A DNA stretch of 20,049 bases from a virus: positions 1 to 20,049 of the IMG/VR virus record IMGVR_UViG_3300034684_000123; one strand, written 5' to 3'. Positions 1 to 7,446 of this stretch are shown here, piece by piece. Made by a program: the position numbers and the translations under genes. The notes under the pieces are model-generated. The model saw nothing but the letters and a program-made list of their open reading frames with translations. It was not told where the DNA came from and searched no databases. Positions within the stretch are counted from its first letter, which is position 1. Each line of letters opens with the position of its first letter.

Positions 1-40
1 GGAGGTGATTGTCTCCTTCATCCTGGAGAGAAGATCACCT
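1..40. other. Imperfect stem-loop at window edge
   Basis: AGGTGAT (3-9) pairs with ATCACCT (34-40), and TCTCC with GGAGA closes an inner stem around an 8-nt loop. No T-run follows it. A plus-strand reading frame is open from base 1 to a TAA near 130, but its translation is not recognisable. This may be host sequence beyond the prophage end or part of the phage intergenic region; the sequence alone does not decide. Confidence 0.3.
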
Positions 41-84
41 GGGTTACTGTCATATCACTTGGCATGAATGGATATACACAAATC

Positions 85-102
85 TACGTATATTTATACG
101 TA
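85..102. repeat. Perfect 8-bp inverted repeat with 2-bp spacer
   Basis: TACGTATA-TT-TATACGTA is an exact palindrome of 8-bp arms around TT. It lies about 120 bp beyond the stop codon of the last recombinase, where a phage attachment junction is expected for integrase-proximal ends. Serine recombinases act on short imperfectly symmetric sites with a central dinucleotide, so it is a candidate recombinase-binding site. It could equally be an operator or an unrelated AT-rich palindrome. Confidence 0.45.
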
Positions 103-192
103 TTGCTTAGCATTTTGAAATTTGCTCGATAATATTTTTTGACCAGTTTGTCAACAACTAAAATGATAACCACTAGTTCCCTTTAGCTAAGT

Positions 193-222
193 AAAACGGG
201 TCAATTCTATAATCCGTTTTTT
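193..222. terminator. Hairpin after recombinase stop
   Basis: AAAACGG (193-199) pairs with CCGTTTT (214-220) around a 14-nt loop, directly abutting the stop codon (221-223) of the recombinase remnant. It is followed by T's on the plus strand and by TTTTAC on the minus strand. It could end minus-strand recombinase transcription or plus-strand transcription entering from the left. The stem is short and AT-rich, so it is weak. Confidence 0.4.
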
Positions 223-949
223 ATACTTCAATCTCAATGCCAGATTTAAAGCTTATCACAAAATGCTCTTCGTACACGGTGACGTTTTGGATGAGCTTCC
301 TTACAAGCGTGTCGTCATATAGTAGGGTGCGATATTTGTTTTTGCGGATAATTTCTACCAGTTCGTTGATCCGCTCATTCTCACCACTTAATGATGCATC
401 TTCCACAAGGAGGCTCTGTCGCTCTTCACGGAGCTTATCAATCTCATCGGCTAAGAATTCGTAATCCTTTCCTTTGTTGGCGAGGCTGATTACTTCTTTC
501 TGCTTTTCCTCTAGTAGTTTGTTAATTTCTGAAATCTTATATTCTGTGGTGTCACCAATTACCGCATGGATGTTTTCTTCTAGTGTTCTTATCATGTTAT
601 CTCCACCGGCAAGGAGTCTATTAATGGCAGTCATAACCGCATCATATAAATCTCCTTCTTTTACCGTCCGGTTCTTACACGTTTCAGGACCTTGCTCGAT
701 TCTCGTAACGCATCGCCATACAAACTCTTTTCTACCGCGTATATTCCAATACACCCGTCTGTAAATGTCCCCGCAATCCCCACAGAAGGTTATGGTGCTC
801 AAAGCATATTTACTGCTATAGAGTCTTTTGTTTTTATCTGTTCCTGTGTAAATATTATTCCTGCGATGAAGTTCTTCCTGAGCCTGTAAAAATAGTTCCT
901 TTGGTATGATCGCCTCATGGCTATTTTCAACATAATACTGTGGGACATG
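221..949 (-). pseudogene. C-terminal fragment of IS-split large serine recombinase
   Basis: This is the 3' part of the recombinase whose 5' part lies at 2278-3123. Read in frame from the CAT codon at 949-947, it gives HVPQYYVENSHEAIIPKE, the end of the recombinase DNA-binding domain. A zinc-ribbon follows (CGDCG, then two later Cys near the end of the ribbon), then a long charged coiled coil (repeated E/K-rich heptads), then a beta-strand tail ending IEIEV. These are the usual C-terminal parts of large serine recombinases and govern DNA contact and synapsis control. The catalytic domain is absent here. A TTG at 802 could nominally start a 193-aa product, but it has no convincing ribosome binding site and falls inside the zinc-ribbon, so I call it a remnant. 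Removing the IS plus one copy of the duplicated target restores one 520-aa frame, almost the size of the neighbouring 519-aa recombinase. Confidence 0.9.
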
Positions 950-998
950 GAGCTAAGCCCTCTGTCAAGACAAAGATCTAGAAATATAAAGAATATTT

Positions 999-1988
999 CT
1001 AAGCTACCTGAATATCCTTTTCCCTTATAGGGAAACATCCTTGTTCATATACTTCATTTGGTGTTTGGTAATCCAAGCCTTGATGAAGTCTCTCGTCGTT
1101 GAAGAATGCTATGAAAGCATCCAAACCATTTGAAAGCTGGGTCATCGTATTGTAGTCGTGGAGGAAGATACATTCATACTTCAAGGTCCGCCAAGTCCGC
1201 TCTACGAAAATGTTGTCTAAACATCTTCCAATGCCATCCATGCTAATCCGGATCCCATATCCCTCCAGCATTGCAATGAACTCTTTACTTGTGTACTGAG
1301 ATCCACAATCTGTGTTAAAGATGGCAGGCATTCCATATTTAGCTATGGCTTCCTGAACGCAATCCATACAGAATTGGGTATCCATTGTGTTGCTCAGGCT
1401 CCAGGAGAGGATTTTCCTGCTGTAGAGATCAATGACAGCCGTAAAGTACACCATGCCTCCAGGAAGCTTGATATAGGTAATATCTGTTGCCCAAACCTCA
1501 TTCACAAAGCTGATCTTTCGGTTCCTGAGCAGGTAAGGGAACTTTTTCTCCTTTCTCTTGCTGTTCCTGGTCGTCTTGAATACCGGGGCTAGTCCCTGCA
1601 GACCCAACATCTTGTAAATACGTCTCACACGCTTCTCAGTGGCCTCTGGATGCTTCTTTCGCTGGAGATAGAATGACATCTTCCTATAACCATAGGTCGG
1701 GTATTCTACCCAGGCATCCATGACAATCTCTGCAAAAGCCTTCTCTTCAGCAAAGAATTCCATCCTGAGCCGTTCCTGTTCCTCGTGATGGTTTCTCCAG
1801 TAGTAAAAAGAAGATCGAGGTATGCCCAACAACGTGCACTGCTTGTAGACTGGCAAAGTAAAGGGCCTTTTTGGGCCTTCTGGCTTCGCCAGCTCAAAAT
1901 CTACCAGATAACAGAGGTCAGATCCTATAAATTCATCTTTTTTTTTAGGAATGCTAGCTCCATCTGGGTTTTTCCAAGTTCTGTACAA
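999..1988 (-). CDS. IS3-family transposase OrfB (DDE integrase domain)
   Basis: This is the catalytic half of the IS3 transposase, which cuts and joins the element ends in the cytoplasm. An HTH_21-like N-terminal segment (SSFYYW... YPTYGYRKM...RRIYKMLGL) precedes an rve/RNase H-fold domain. The DDE triad is visible: D in WATDITYI, D in NTDCGSQY, and E in DNIFVERTW, with exactly 35 residues between the second D and the E, the classic D(35)E spacing. The annotated start at 1988 is only the open-frame start. The frame overlaps orfA by about 64 bp and has no ribosome binding site of its own, so the functional product is expected to be the OrfAB fusion made by frameshifting on the A-run at 1938-1946 (about 403 aa from 2209 to 999). 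No internal damage is seen, so the transposase looks intact. Confidence 0.93.
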   Translation of the reverse strand: MYRTWKNPDGASIPKKKDEFIGSDLCYLVDFELAKPEGPKRPFTLPVYKQCTLLGIPRSSFYYWRNHHEEQERLRMEFFAEEKAFAEIVMDAWVEYPTYGYRKMSFYLQRKKHPEATEKRVRRIYKMLGLQGLAPVFKTTRNSKRKEKKFPYLLRNRKISFVNEVWATDITYIKLPGGMVYFTAVIDLYSRKILSWSLSNTMDTQFCMDCVQEAIAKYGMPAIFNTDCGSQYTSKEFIAMLEGYGIRISMDGIGRCLDNIFVERTWRTLKYECIFLHDYNTMTQLSNGLDAFIAFFNDERLHQGLDYQTPNEVYEQGCFPIREKDIQVA

Positions 1989-2209
1989 GTTTCTTCATTA
2001 ACCTGCTTCAGCTCTGCATTCTCTTTCTTGAGCTGTTTGACTTCCTTGGAAAAGCCTCCTGATAGAAATGCTTTTTTCCAGTTTGATACCATACTTCCAG
2101 AAATCCCATGCTTTGCTGCAATCTCATTTACAGTGTTTTTTTCTTTGATAGCTTCTATAGCTACCTCTTTCTTGAAAGTGTCTGTAAAAGTCTTTCTGTT
2201 CCTACCCAT
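1925..2209 (-). CDS. IS3-family transposase OrfA (helix-turn-helix)
   Basis: A 94-residue protein of the HTH_Tnp_1/OrfA type that binds the IS ends. The N-terminal half has the helix-turn-helix (residues about 10-50: VAIEAIKEKNTVNEIAAKHG then SMVSNWKKAF), and the rest is a leucine/glutamate-rich coiled coil (KQLKKENAELKQVNEE) used for multimerisation. An AAGGAG ribosome binding site precedes the ATG at 2209 at normal spacing. The gene ends just past the A9 slip site. In IS3 elements OrfA alone is a regulator, and OrfAB, made by -1 frameshifting, is the transposase. Confidence 0.92.
   Translation of the reverse strand: MGRNRKTFTDTFKKEVAIEAIKEKNTVNEIAAKHGISGSMVSNWKKAFLSGGFSKEVKQLKKENAELKQVNEETCTELGKTQMELAFLKKKMNL
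1938..1946 (-). promoter_or_regulatory. Programmed -1 frameshift site (A9 run)
   Basis: On the minus strand the sequence is CCT followed by nine A's and GATG. The orfA frame reads CTA AAA AAA AAG ATG and the orfB frame reads CCT AAA AAA AAA GAT, so a one-base backward slip on the A-run joins the two frames. This is the usual arrangement for IS3-family OrfAB expression. Frameshifting efficiency cannot be judged here, and no clear stimulatory structure was identified. Confidence 0.85.
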
Positions 2210-2277
2210 ACTGTTTCTCCTTGTTGTAAGGTAGCAAACATTCCTTATTTATTTAAGATACTGTCCAAAACCTGGTC

Positions 2278-3123
2278 TTAGTATACATGGCCTTCATTCT
2301 TAACTCTTTTCTTTGTAAGGAAATCCACGGTGAAGGTCTTCTGTAAAAGGGCATCCCCGATGTACTTTTCGTTCAAGAGAATCTTCTTTATGGTCTCCGG
2401 TCGCCATCTTGGTTTTCCTGCAGCTGTTAAAATACCGTCCTTCTCAAGATCCCTACCAATGCCTACTAGGCTCTTGCCCTCAAGATACTCTCTATAAATG
2501 CGTTTAATGATTTCAGCCTCTTCAGGAACAATAATTAAGTTTCCTTCTTCATCTTTTGTGTACCCCATAAATCGATTGTGGTTGACCTGGACTTTCCCTT
2601 GCTGATATCGATACTGAAGTCCAAGTTTAACATTCTGAGAAAGGCTCTGACTCTCTTGCTGCGCGAGGGATGCCATAATGGTCAGAAGCACCTCTCCCTT
2701 GGCATCCATTGTGTTGATGTTCTCTTTCTCGAAAAATACGGATATGTTCTTATCCTTGAGCTGCCTAATATACTTTAAGCAGTCCAGAGTATTCCTGGCA
2801 AATCGACTAATGGATTTTGTAATAACCAGATCGATGTTTCCCTCCATGCACTCGTCGATCATGCGGTTGAACTCTTCTCTCTTTTTCGTGTTCGTGCCTG
2901 AAATACCATCATCTGCAAATATGCCTGCGAACTCCCATTCATTATTTTTCTTTATAAACTCAGTGTAATGAGCAACCTGCACCTCATAGCTGGAATTCTG
3001 CTCTTCAGTTTCTGTAGAAACACGGCAATAAGCAGCTACACGAAGTTTTTTTACTTTTTCTTTTGCAGCTGTACTTCCTACCCTTTTTCGTGCTGGAATT
3101 ACAGTTATGTTTTTCTCTGCCAA
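2278..3123 (-). pseudogene. N-terminal part of IS-split large serine recombinase
   Basis: The frame contains the resolvase catalytic domain and most of the recombinase domain of a phage-integrase-type large serine recombinase. The nucleophile is Ser36 in [12 protein letters not shown]; the conserved arginine region is [16 protein letters not shown], and YADDGISG-type sequence ([13 protein letters not shown]) is present. The recombinase domain includes [11 protein letters not shown]... and [23 protein letters not shown]. The start is TTG at 3123 with GAGG upstream; it lies one base after the previous gene's stop. The frame stops early (VKNEGHVY-stop) because the IS supplies the TAA. The zinc-ribbon and coiled coil now lie beyond the IS at 221-949. 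A 281-aa product with the catalytic core could still be made, but proteins of this family lacking the C-terminal domain are not expected to integrate normally. Confidence 0.92.
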
Positions 3124-3124
3124 T

Positions 3125-3541
3125 TTAAACCTCGCTTTCTATCAGACTATACAGGTACTCCGCTCGCCCTACTGGATCATCTGGAAGCTTACCTTCTGAT
3201 TTTTTCATTTTAAATCTTTCTATAGGTGGGGGAGCACTGAAAGCTGCAAGCTCTGCAATCCTCCCTAGATCCTTCGCACGTTTACTTCTAACTTCTTCAG
3301 CCTTATCAAACGTCTCTTTATCAATGATTGCGGGGTATACGTCATTTCCAAGATAGTTGACGTTTTTCAAAATAAGGCCCATTGATGAATGAGTCTTCTG
3401 AATACCAGCCTGCTCACCGGCCACAGCTAGAGAAAGTCCTGAAATGTACTTTTCAAAGAAATCCCTTACTTGATCCGCAGCCCTTTCATCAACGGTAACA
3501 ACTCCATCCGTAATTGCATATCCGTATGGCACATAGGCCAT
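3125..3541 (-). CDS. Small recombinase-domain protein lacking the catalytic domain
   Basis: A 138-residue protein matching only the 'Recombinase' DNA-binding domain of large serine recombinases. It opens with [22 protein letters not shown] and continues through [23 protein letters not shown], parallel to the YGYAN.NGEMVIVPEEAEVVKRIF and EKYKGDALFQKT regions of its neighbours. There is no resolvase domain (no ARVS serine motif) and no zinc-ribbon. Its ATG is immediately after the upstream recombinase's TAA, and the downstream recombinase starts one base after its stop, so it is translationally embedded between two full-size recombinases. Small genes of this type recur between paired recombinases in clostridial phages and elements, which argues against decay. 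A role as accessory or directionality factor is inference. Confidence 0.8.
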   Translation of the reverse strand: MAYVPYGYAITDGVVTVDERAADQVRDFFEKYISGLSLAVAGEQAGIQKTHSSMGLILKNVNYLGNDVYPAIIDKETFDKAEEVRSKRAKDLGRIAELAAFSAPPPIERFKMKKSEGKLPDDPVGRAEYLYSLIESEV

Positions 3542-5101
3542 TTACCTCACCACCCTTTCTTTAAGAGAAAGCCCACATTTTAATTTAAATGTCAGTTCAT
3601 CCCTTGAATTTACAATGATGTTTTCTACAAACTTTTCAAATACCTCGTCTGTATAGTTTCCATCAAACTTATCTTTCGACACATGCTCAAGAATCGCCTT
3701 TACCTCATCTGCCTGTGATGTTCCACTTGTAAATGACATGACCAGGTTTGTCTTCTCAGTGGTTAGATTTTTTATTTCGCTATCCAGAACATTTCGTTCC
3801 TTGCTAAAAAGTGCTGATTCAAGAAACCCTTTTGTCATAAGGCCAATAAGCGTATTGCGCTCTTCGGTCAATTGCTCCATTCGCTTATCGATGGCATCAA
3901 TTCTTTCAAGGTCGCACTCTTCTTGGTTTTTACTTATGGAATCATAAAGTGGCCCAAGGATAATCTTTCTGCTGTAGGCAAGCTTATTCATCATGGTGGC
4001 AAAGGTTGCCTTTATCTCTCCATCCCGAATAAATAGCATGGAGCAGCTGTTCTTGTTTTCAATATGCCCTATGCAGCTCCAGGCGATATAACTTCTGCCA
4101 GCAGAGTAGTTTGTTTTTCTCCTAAATGTGGACCCACACTCTCCACAGATGATTTTGCCGCTTAATACATATCTATTTTGATAAGCCTTTTTGTTAACAG
4201 TCTTACTCTTCGCTCTTTGTGTGATCAGCTTTTGTGCCTTAGAAAAAACTTCTTTGCTGACGATAGGCTCATGATGATTCTTGCAGTAAAATTGGTCTTT
4301 CTCACCTTTATTAGGTCGTCGATTGAAGTTGTTATCCGTGTAAGTCTTTTGGAAAAGCGCATCCCCTTTGTATTTTTCATTTCGGAGCATATCAATCACT
4401 GTTCCTGTGCTCCAATGATAACCTCTTCTCGCAGGAATCTTGTCCCTGTTAAGGCCCTTTGCAATCACACTTCCACCTTTACCTGAAAGGCACTCTGAAA
4501 AAATGCGCTTAACAACTTCTGCTTCTTCTGGAACGATGACCATCTCACCATTCACATTGGCATAACCATAAGGGGGACTGCCAATAATGAAACTGCCATT
4601 TTGAAATTTTTTGCTGATTGACCATGTCATGTTCTGCGAAATGGATGCGGACTCTTCAGCAGCAAACCCAGATAAAATTGAGAGCATCAATTCACTTTCC
4701 ATGTCGCCTGTGTTCAGATTTTCTTTCTCAAAATAAATAAATACACCGATATTTAAGAGTTTTCTTACCAGCTCTAAGCAATCCGTGGTATTACGTGCAA
4801 AACGACTTATGGATTTGGTGATAATAAAATCAACTCGATTACTTTCACAATCACGAATCATACGAAGAAGCTCAGGACGTTTTTCCTTCTTGGTACCTGA
4901 TATGCCTTCGTCATAATAAAGCCCTGCAAACTCCCATTCTGGATTGGATTTGATGTAGTTTTCATAGTGCTCCCGCTGAGCTTTAAGGCTTTCTAACTGT
5001 TCATCGCTATCTGTTGAAACCCGAGCATAAGCGGCCACTCGAAGTTTAATATTTGATGACTGTGTTTTATTCAGTTCATCGATCTTCGTTATCTTTTTCA
5101 T
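3542..5101 (-). CDS. Large serine recombinase (phage integrase type)
   Basis: A 519-residue site-specific recombinase of the large serine family, expected to cut and exchange attP/attB through a phosphoserine link. Domains in order: resolvase catalytic domain (about 20-165, nucleophile Ser29 in AYARVSTDSDEQ, conserved [16 protein letters not shown]), recombinase domain (about 180-290, PPYGYANVNGEMVIV and NEKYKGDALFQKTYTD), zinc-ribbon (CGECG near 320 with later Cys in SCIGH..NSC), then a C-terminal coiled coil (about 390-460) and tail. It is full-length and shows no damage. The start ATG at 5101 has GAGGTGA upstream. It leads a three-gene recombinase block whose third member is broken by the IS. 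Whether this protein can act alone on the att sites cannot be told from sequence. Confidence 0.95.
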   Translation of the reverse strand: MKKITKIDELNKTQSSNIKLRVAAYARVSTDSDEQLESLKAQREHYENYIKSNPEWEFAGLYYDEGISGTKKEKRPELLRMIRDCESNRVDFIITKSISRFARNTTDCLELVRKLLNIGVFIYFEKENLNTGDMESELMLSILSGFAAEESASISQNMTWSISKKFQNGSFIIGSPPYGYANVNGEMVIVPEEAEVVKRIFSECLSGKGGSVIAKGLNRDKIPARRGYHWSTGTVIDMLRNEKYKGDALFQKTYTDNNFNRRPNKGEKDQFYCKNHHEPIVSKEVFSKAQKLITQRAKSKTVNKKAYQNRYVLSGKIICGECGSTFRRKTNYSAGRSYIAWSCIGHIENKNSCSMLFIRDGEIKATFATMMNKLAYSRKIILGPLYDSISKNQEECDLERIDAIDKRMEQLTEERNTLIGLMTKGFLESALFSKERNVLDSEIKNLTTEKTNLVMSFTSGTSQADEVKAILEHVSKDKFDGNYTDEVFEKFVENIIVNSRDELTFKLKCGLSLKERVVR

Positions 5102-5162
5102 TGTCTCACCTCGCTTTCTTTCATTACATATATCACTCTAAAAGCCACTAATAGCAAGTGAT

Positions 5163-5378
5163 TTAGGACATAATCTCGGCTAGCTTTGGTAAGAATTTCT
5201 GTCGGTTTAATGCAGATATTTTGTGTCGTTCATTCTCTGTAATCTTGCCTTCTTTATGGAGCATTCCGATAATGCTTTCTGCTATATAAAAGTCATACTC
5301 TCTCTGCAACTGTTCTTCTGTCATTGGTTCTGTCTCACCCTTGATCGGGCTGCCATCTTTCACTTCAATAATCTTCAT
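5163..5378 (-). CDS. SHOCT-like small protein upstream of recombinases
   Basis: A 71-residue acidic-to-neutral protein beginning MKIIEVKDGSPIKGETEPM, followed by TEEQLQREYDFYIAESIIGMLHKEGKITENERHKISALNRQKF. This resembles the SHOCT-type short helical module (E-x-L-x-x-x-G-x-I-T-x-x-E). Small proteins of this kind are commonly found directly upstream of serine recombinases in clostridial phages; their role is unknown, and regulation of recombination is only a guess. It starts at ATG 5378 with an AGGAGGTG ribosome binding site 8 T's upstream. That ribosome binding site is itself inside a terminator-like hairpin (5379-5418), so its expression may be conditional. A 61-bp gap separates it from the recombinase at 5101. 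Confidence 0.75.
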   Translation of the reverse strand: MKIIEVKDGSPIKGETEPMTEEQLQREYDFYIAESIIGMLHKEGKITENERHKISALNRQKFLPKLAEIMS

Positions 5379-5418
5379 AAAAAAAACACCTCCTACCTGG
5401 TAGCCACGGCAAGAGGTG
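5379..5418 (-). terminator. Terminator-like hairpin enclosing a Shine-Dalgarno
   Basis: On the minus strand CACCTCTTGCC (5418-5408) pairs with GGTAGGAGGTG (5397-5387) as an 11-bp stem with two G-T wobbles and a 10-nt loop, followed directly by eight T's (5386-5379) and then the ATG of the SHOCT-like gene. The stem's 3' arm contains AGGAGGTG, the only ribosome binding site for that gene. The structure thus resembles a rho-independent terminator of the polymerase operon and, if read through, would mask translation initiation. Confidence 0.72.
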
Positions 5419-5434
5419 AAATCTGATTGTTTAA
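5393..5434 (-). repeat. Leader element copy 1 (GGCTACCAGGTAG box)
   Basis: A 42-nt element starting right after the polymerase stop codon. On the minus strand it reads TTAAAC-2 nt-TCAGATTT-13 nt-GGCTACCAGGTAG. A second copy with the same blocks and identical spacing lies at 9686-9727. The two copies are identical in the 13-nt, 8-nt and 6-nt blocks and diverge in between. Conserved blocks at fixed spacing upstream of small genes suggest a structured RNA leader or a protein-binding site. Confidence 0.7.
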
Positions 5435-7375
5435 CTAATCTTTCTTATAAAATTCGCATTCATAACCATCGGTATCAAGAAGCAATCCCTTTGCCCAGGG
5501 AGGGACTCTACTCATCTGCTGGCACACCCTATCAAGTGACATGCTAGGATTCGCCTCAATAATAACTTCATCATGCACATGAGCCACAATGCGGTAAGAG
5601 CTTAGAGTCTTTATGGCATGCATCAAAATATCACGAGAGATTGCTTGGACAATGTTTTCTACAAACTTAGGCCCATAGCTTTCAAGTCGATCCCATTTCT
5701 TTGTAGCACCAACACCTTCGTAAGTGACCGATTCACCACCGAAGATATTCTCACCAATCTTTGGTTTAACATAGGCAAGCTGCCTACCAGAAGGAAGAAC
5801 AATAAAGAGCATTCCACTCCTGTAATGAAACTTAATATTTTGTTTTTCTTGAGACTGCTTTTCCTTAATACACTTCTTAGCTGCTCTATCCACATCCCAC
5901 CAGAATTTTACGATGTACGGGTTAGCCTGCCTCCAGGCATTAACTAGGGGTTTTAATTCTTCCTCCTCAAGGCCCATATCCAGTGCGCCCATAGCCTTTA
6001 AAGCTCCCACTGATCCACCGTATCCCAGGGCCAGTTCTGCGATCTTGCCTTTCTGCCTTAAATGCCCATTCACACCATGCTTTTCTACCGGGACATTAAA
6101 CATCTGTGATGCGGATGCACAATAAATGTCACCGCCGCTTGCAAATACTTCACTTCTCCAATCTTCACCTGCAAGCCATGATAGCACACGAGCCTCAATG
6201 GCAGAAAAGTCGGCAACTATAAACTTACAGCCTTTCTTTGGCACAAAAGCTGTCCGAATAAGCTGTGAAAGAGTATCTGGTATATCTTCATAGAGCATTT
6301 CAAGGGTTTCATGATCACCGCTCTTTACTATGCCTCGTGCCTCTTTTAAATCCGGCATATGGTTTTGCGGCAGGTTCTGCAGCTGGACTATTTTTGAGCT
6401 GAAGCGTCCAGTCCGATTGGCACCCAGAAAAGTAAACATACCACGAATCCTGCCATCACTGCAGACTGCATTTTCCATTGCCGTATATTTCTTTACGGAT
6501 GACTTTGCCAGTTGCTGACGGAGTTTAAGAACTTCAGCCAAATGCTCTGGTGCGTCCTTCAATAACTCTGCCACAGCCTTTTTACCGAGGGTATCTGTTT
6601 CTAGACCATTATCAGCCAGCCAGTCTTTCATCTGCTGTACTGAATTGGGGTTATCAAGTTCTGTTATTTCCTGCATCTGATCCATTAGCTTGGTGTGTGA
6701 AATCTCATTCATAGCGATAGCTTGCTTTACGAAGTCCATGTCTACCTTGATGCCTCGATCATTGATTTCCTGATCAAGATGGTACTCATGCCATATTTCA
6801 TCCGGGACAGGAAACTTACTAAGCCTCTTTTGTATCTCAATTTCCGTTTCAACATCTCGCTTGTTATAGTCTTTAAACCTCTGCCACTTTTCTTCATCGT
6901 CACTTGGTAGATTACGAGTTCTTCCACCGTTTGTTTTGGTAGGCATACACGGTACACAAAAATATCTAATAAGATCTTTACCTTCTGTCAGCTTCTGCTT
7001 TTCAAGACCAAGGACTGCACCCACACCTACTAAGGATAACGGAAGCCCCATATAGGCAGACCATACCATTGAGCATTTCCATGCGGATGGATTTAGATAT
7101 TCTCCACAAGGGTGTCCAAGATATCTGGATAGACAGACACGCTCAAACTGAGCATTAAAAGCCCACTTGGTTACTTTTTCATCGGTCAAGGCATCCAGTA
7201 TGATCTGTGGTATCTTTTCATCTTTCGCAAGGTCAACCACCATCACCTCTCCACCGTCAACAGAATAACCAAAGAGCAGTATTTCAAAATCATCCGCCTC
7301 CACATAGCGATAAACTCCACTCTTTTGTAGGTTGATAGATGAGTAGGTTTCGATATCAATTTCAAGACTTCTCAT
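5435..7375 (-). CDS. Phage family A DNA polymerase (3'-5' exo + pol)
   Basis: A 646-residue DNA polymerase I-type enzyme of the short phage class that replicates phage DNA. The N-terminal third is a DEDDy proofreading exonuclease: Exo I is DIET (Asp7, Glu9), Exo II is in FNAQFE, Exo III is in YNKRDVETE. The polymerase domain has motif A DFSAIEARVLSW (about 388-399), motif B RQKGKIAELALGYGG, and motif C HVHDEV (about 599). All key residues are present, so it should be active. There is no 5'-3' exonuclease domain, as expected for phage forms. The ATG at 7375 has GGAGG seven bases upstream. It is last in an operon with DUF2800 and DUF2815 genes, a common clostridial phage neighbourhood, but here the usual primase/helicase genes do not follow; the integration genes do. 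Confidence 0.96.
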   Translation of the reverse strand: MRSLEIDIETYSSINLQKSGVYRYVEADDFEILLFGYSVDGGEVMVVDLAKDEKIPQIILDALTDEKVTKWAFNAQFERVCLSRYLGHPCGEYLNPSAWKCSMVWSAYMGLPLSLVGVGAVLGLEKQKLTEGKDLIRYFCVPCMPTKTNGGRTRNLPSDDEEKWQRFKDYNKRDVETEIEIQKRLSKFPVPDEIWHEYHLDQEINDRGIKVDMDFVKQAIAMNEISHTKLMDQMQEITELDNPNSVQQMKDWLADNGLETDTLGKKAVAELLKDAPEHLAEVLKLRQQLAKSSVKKYTAMENAVCSDGRIRGMFTFLGANRTGRFSSKIVQLQNLPQNHMPDLKEARGIVKSGDHETLEMLYEDIPDTLSQLIRTAFVPKKGCKFIVADFSAIEARVLSWLAGEDWRSEVFASGGDIYCASASQMFNVPVEKHGVNGHLRQKGKIAELALGYGGSVGALKAMGALDMGLEEEELKPLVNAWRQANPYIVKFWWDVDRAAKKCIKEKQSQEKQNIKFHYRSGMLFIVLPSGRQLAYVKPKIGENIFGGESVTYEGVGATKKWDRLESYGPKFVENIVQAISRDILMHAIKTLSSYRIVAHVHDEVIIEANPSMSLDRVCQQMSRVPPWAKGLLLDTDGYECEFYKKD

Positions 7376-7392
7376 AATATACCTCCGTTCCT

Positions 7393-7425
7393 AAAAAAGC
7401 AGGTGGCAGAGGAAATACCCCCACC
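7393..7425 (-). terminator. Weak hairpin between DUF2815 and polymerase genes
   Basis: On the minus strand GGTGG (7425-7421) pairs with CCACC (7406-7402) and is followed by TGC and six T's. The stem is only about 5 bp with a long loop, so any termination would be partial. It lies in the 71-bp gap between the DUF2815 stop and the polymerase start and could moderate polymerase levels, or be incidental. Confidence 0.3.
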
Positions 7426-7446
7426 ACCGTCAATTGGCCTTTTCTA

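Larger units (their letters stand above)
950..2284 (-). mobile_element. IS3-family insertion sequence, about 1.33 kb
   Basis: The element carries overlapping orfA and orfB with a DDE transposase. Its boundaries are read from the broken host gene: ACATGG is present at 945-950 and at 2285-2290, once on each side, and marks the target duplication (5-6 bp; the exact edge is ambiguous by one base). The ends are imperfect inverted repeats. Read inward, the orfA end is ATACTAAGACC and the other end GAGCTAAGCCC, sharing CTAAG-CC, with GACA further in at both ends. The IS sits in the same orientation as the recombinase it interrupts. The intact orfs, intact ends and identical flanking duplications suggest a fairly recent insertion and a possibly active element. 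Confidence 0.92.

Noticed and set aside
1-132. Open plus-strand frame at the left edge as a possible host gene end
   Set aside because: The 43-residue translation is not recognisable and becomes AT-biased towards its stop; too short to support a coding call.
799-1038. 79-aa minus-strand ORF overlapping the IS end
   Set aside because: It is a frame-shadow: the true frame here is the recombinase C-terminal fragment (PQYYVENSHEAIIP and onward), and the ORF's first part is IS terminal sequence.
5102-5162. Possible minus-strand promoter before the first recombinase (TTGCTA with GATATA 17 bp apart)
   Set aside because: Both boxes match the consensus poorly and AT-rich spacers give such matches by chance; not reported as a feature.
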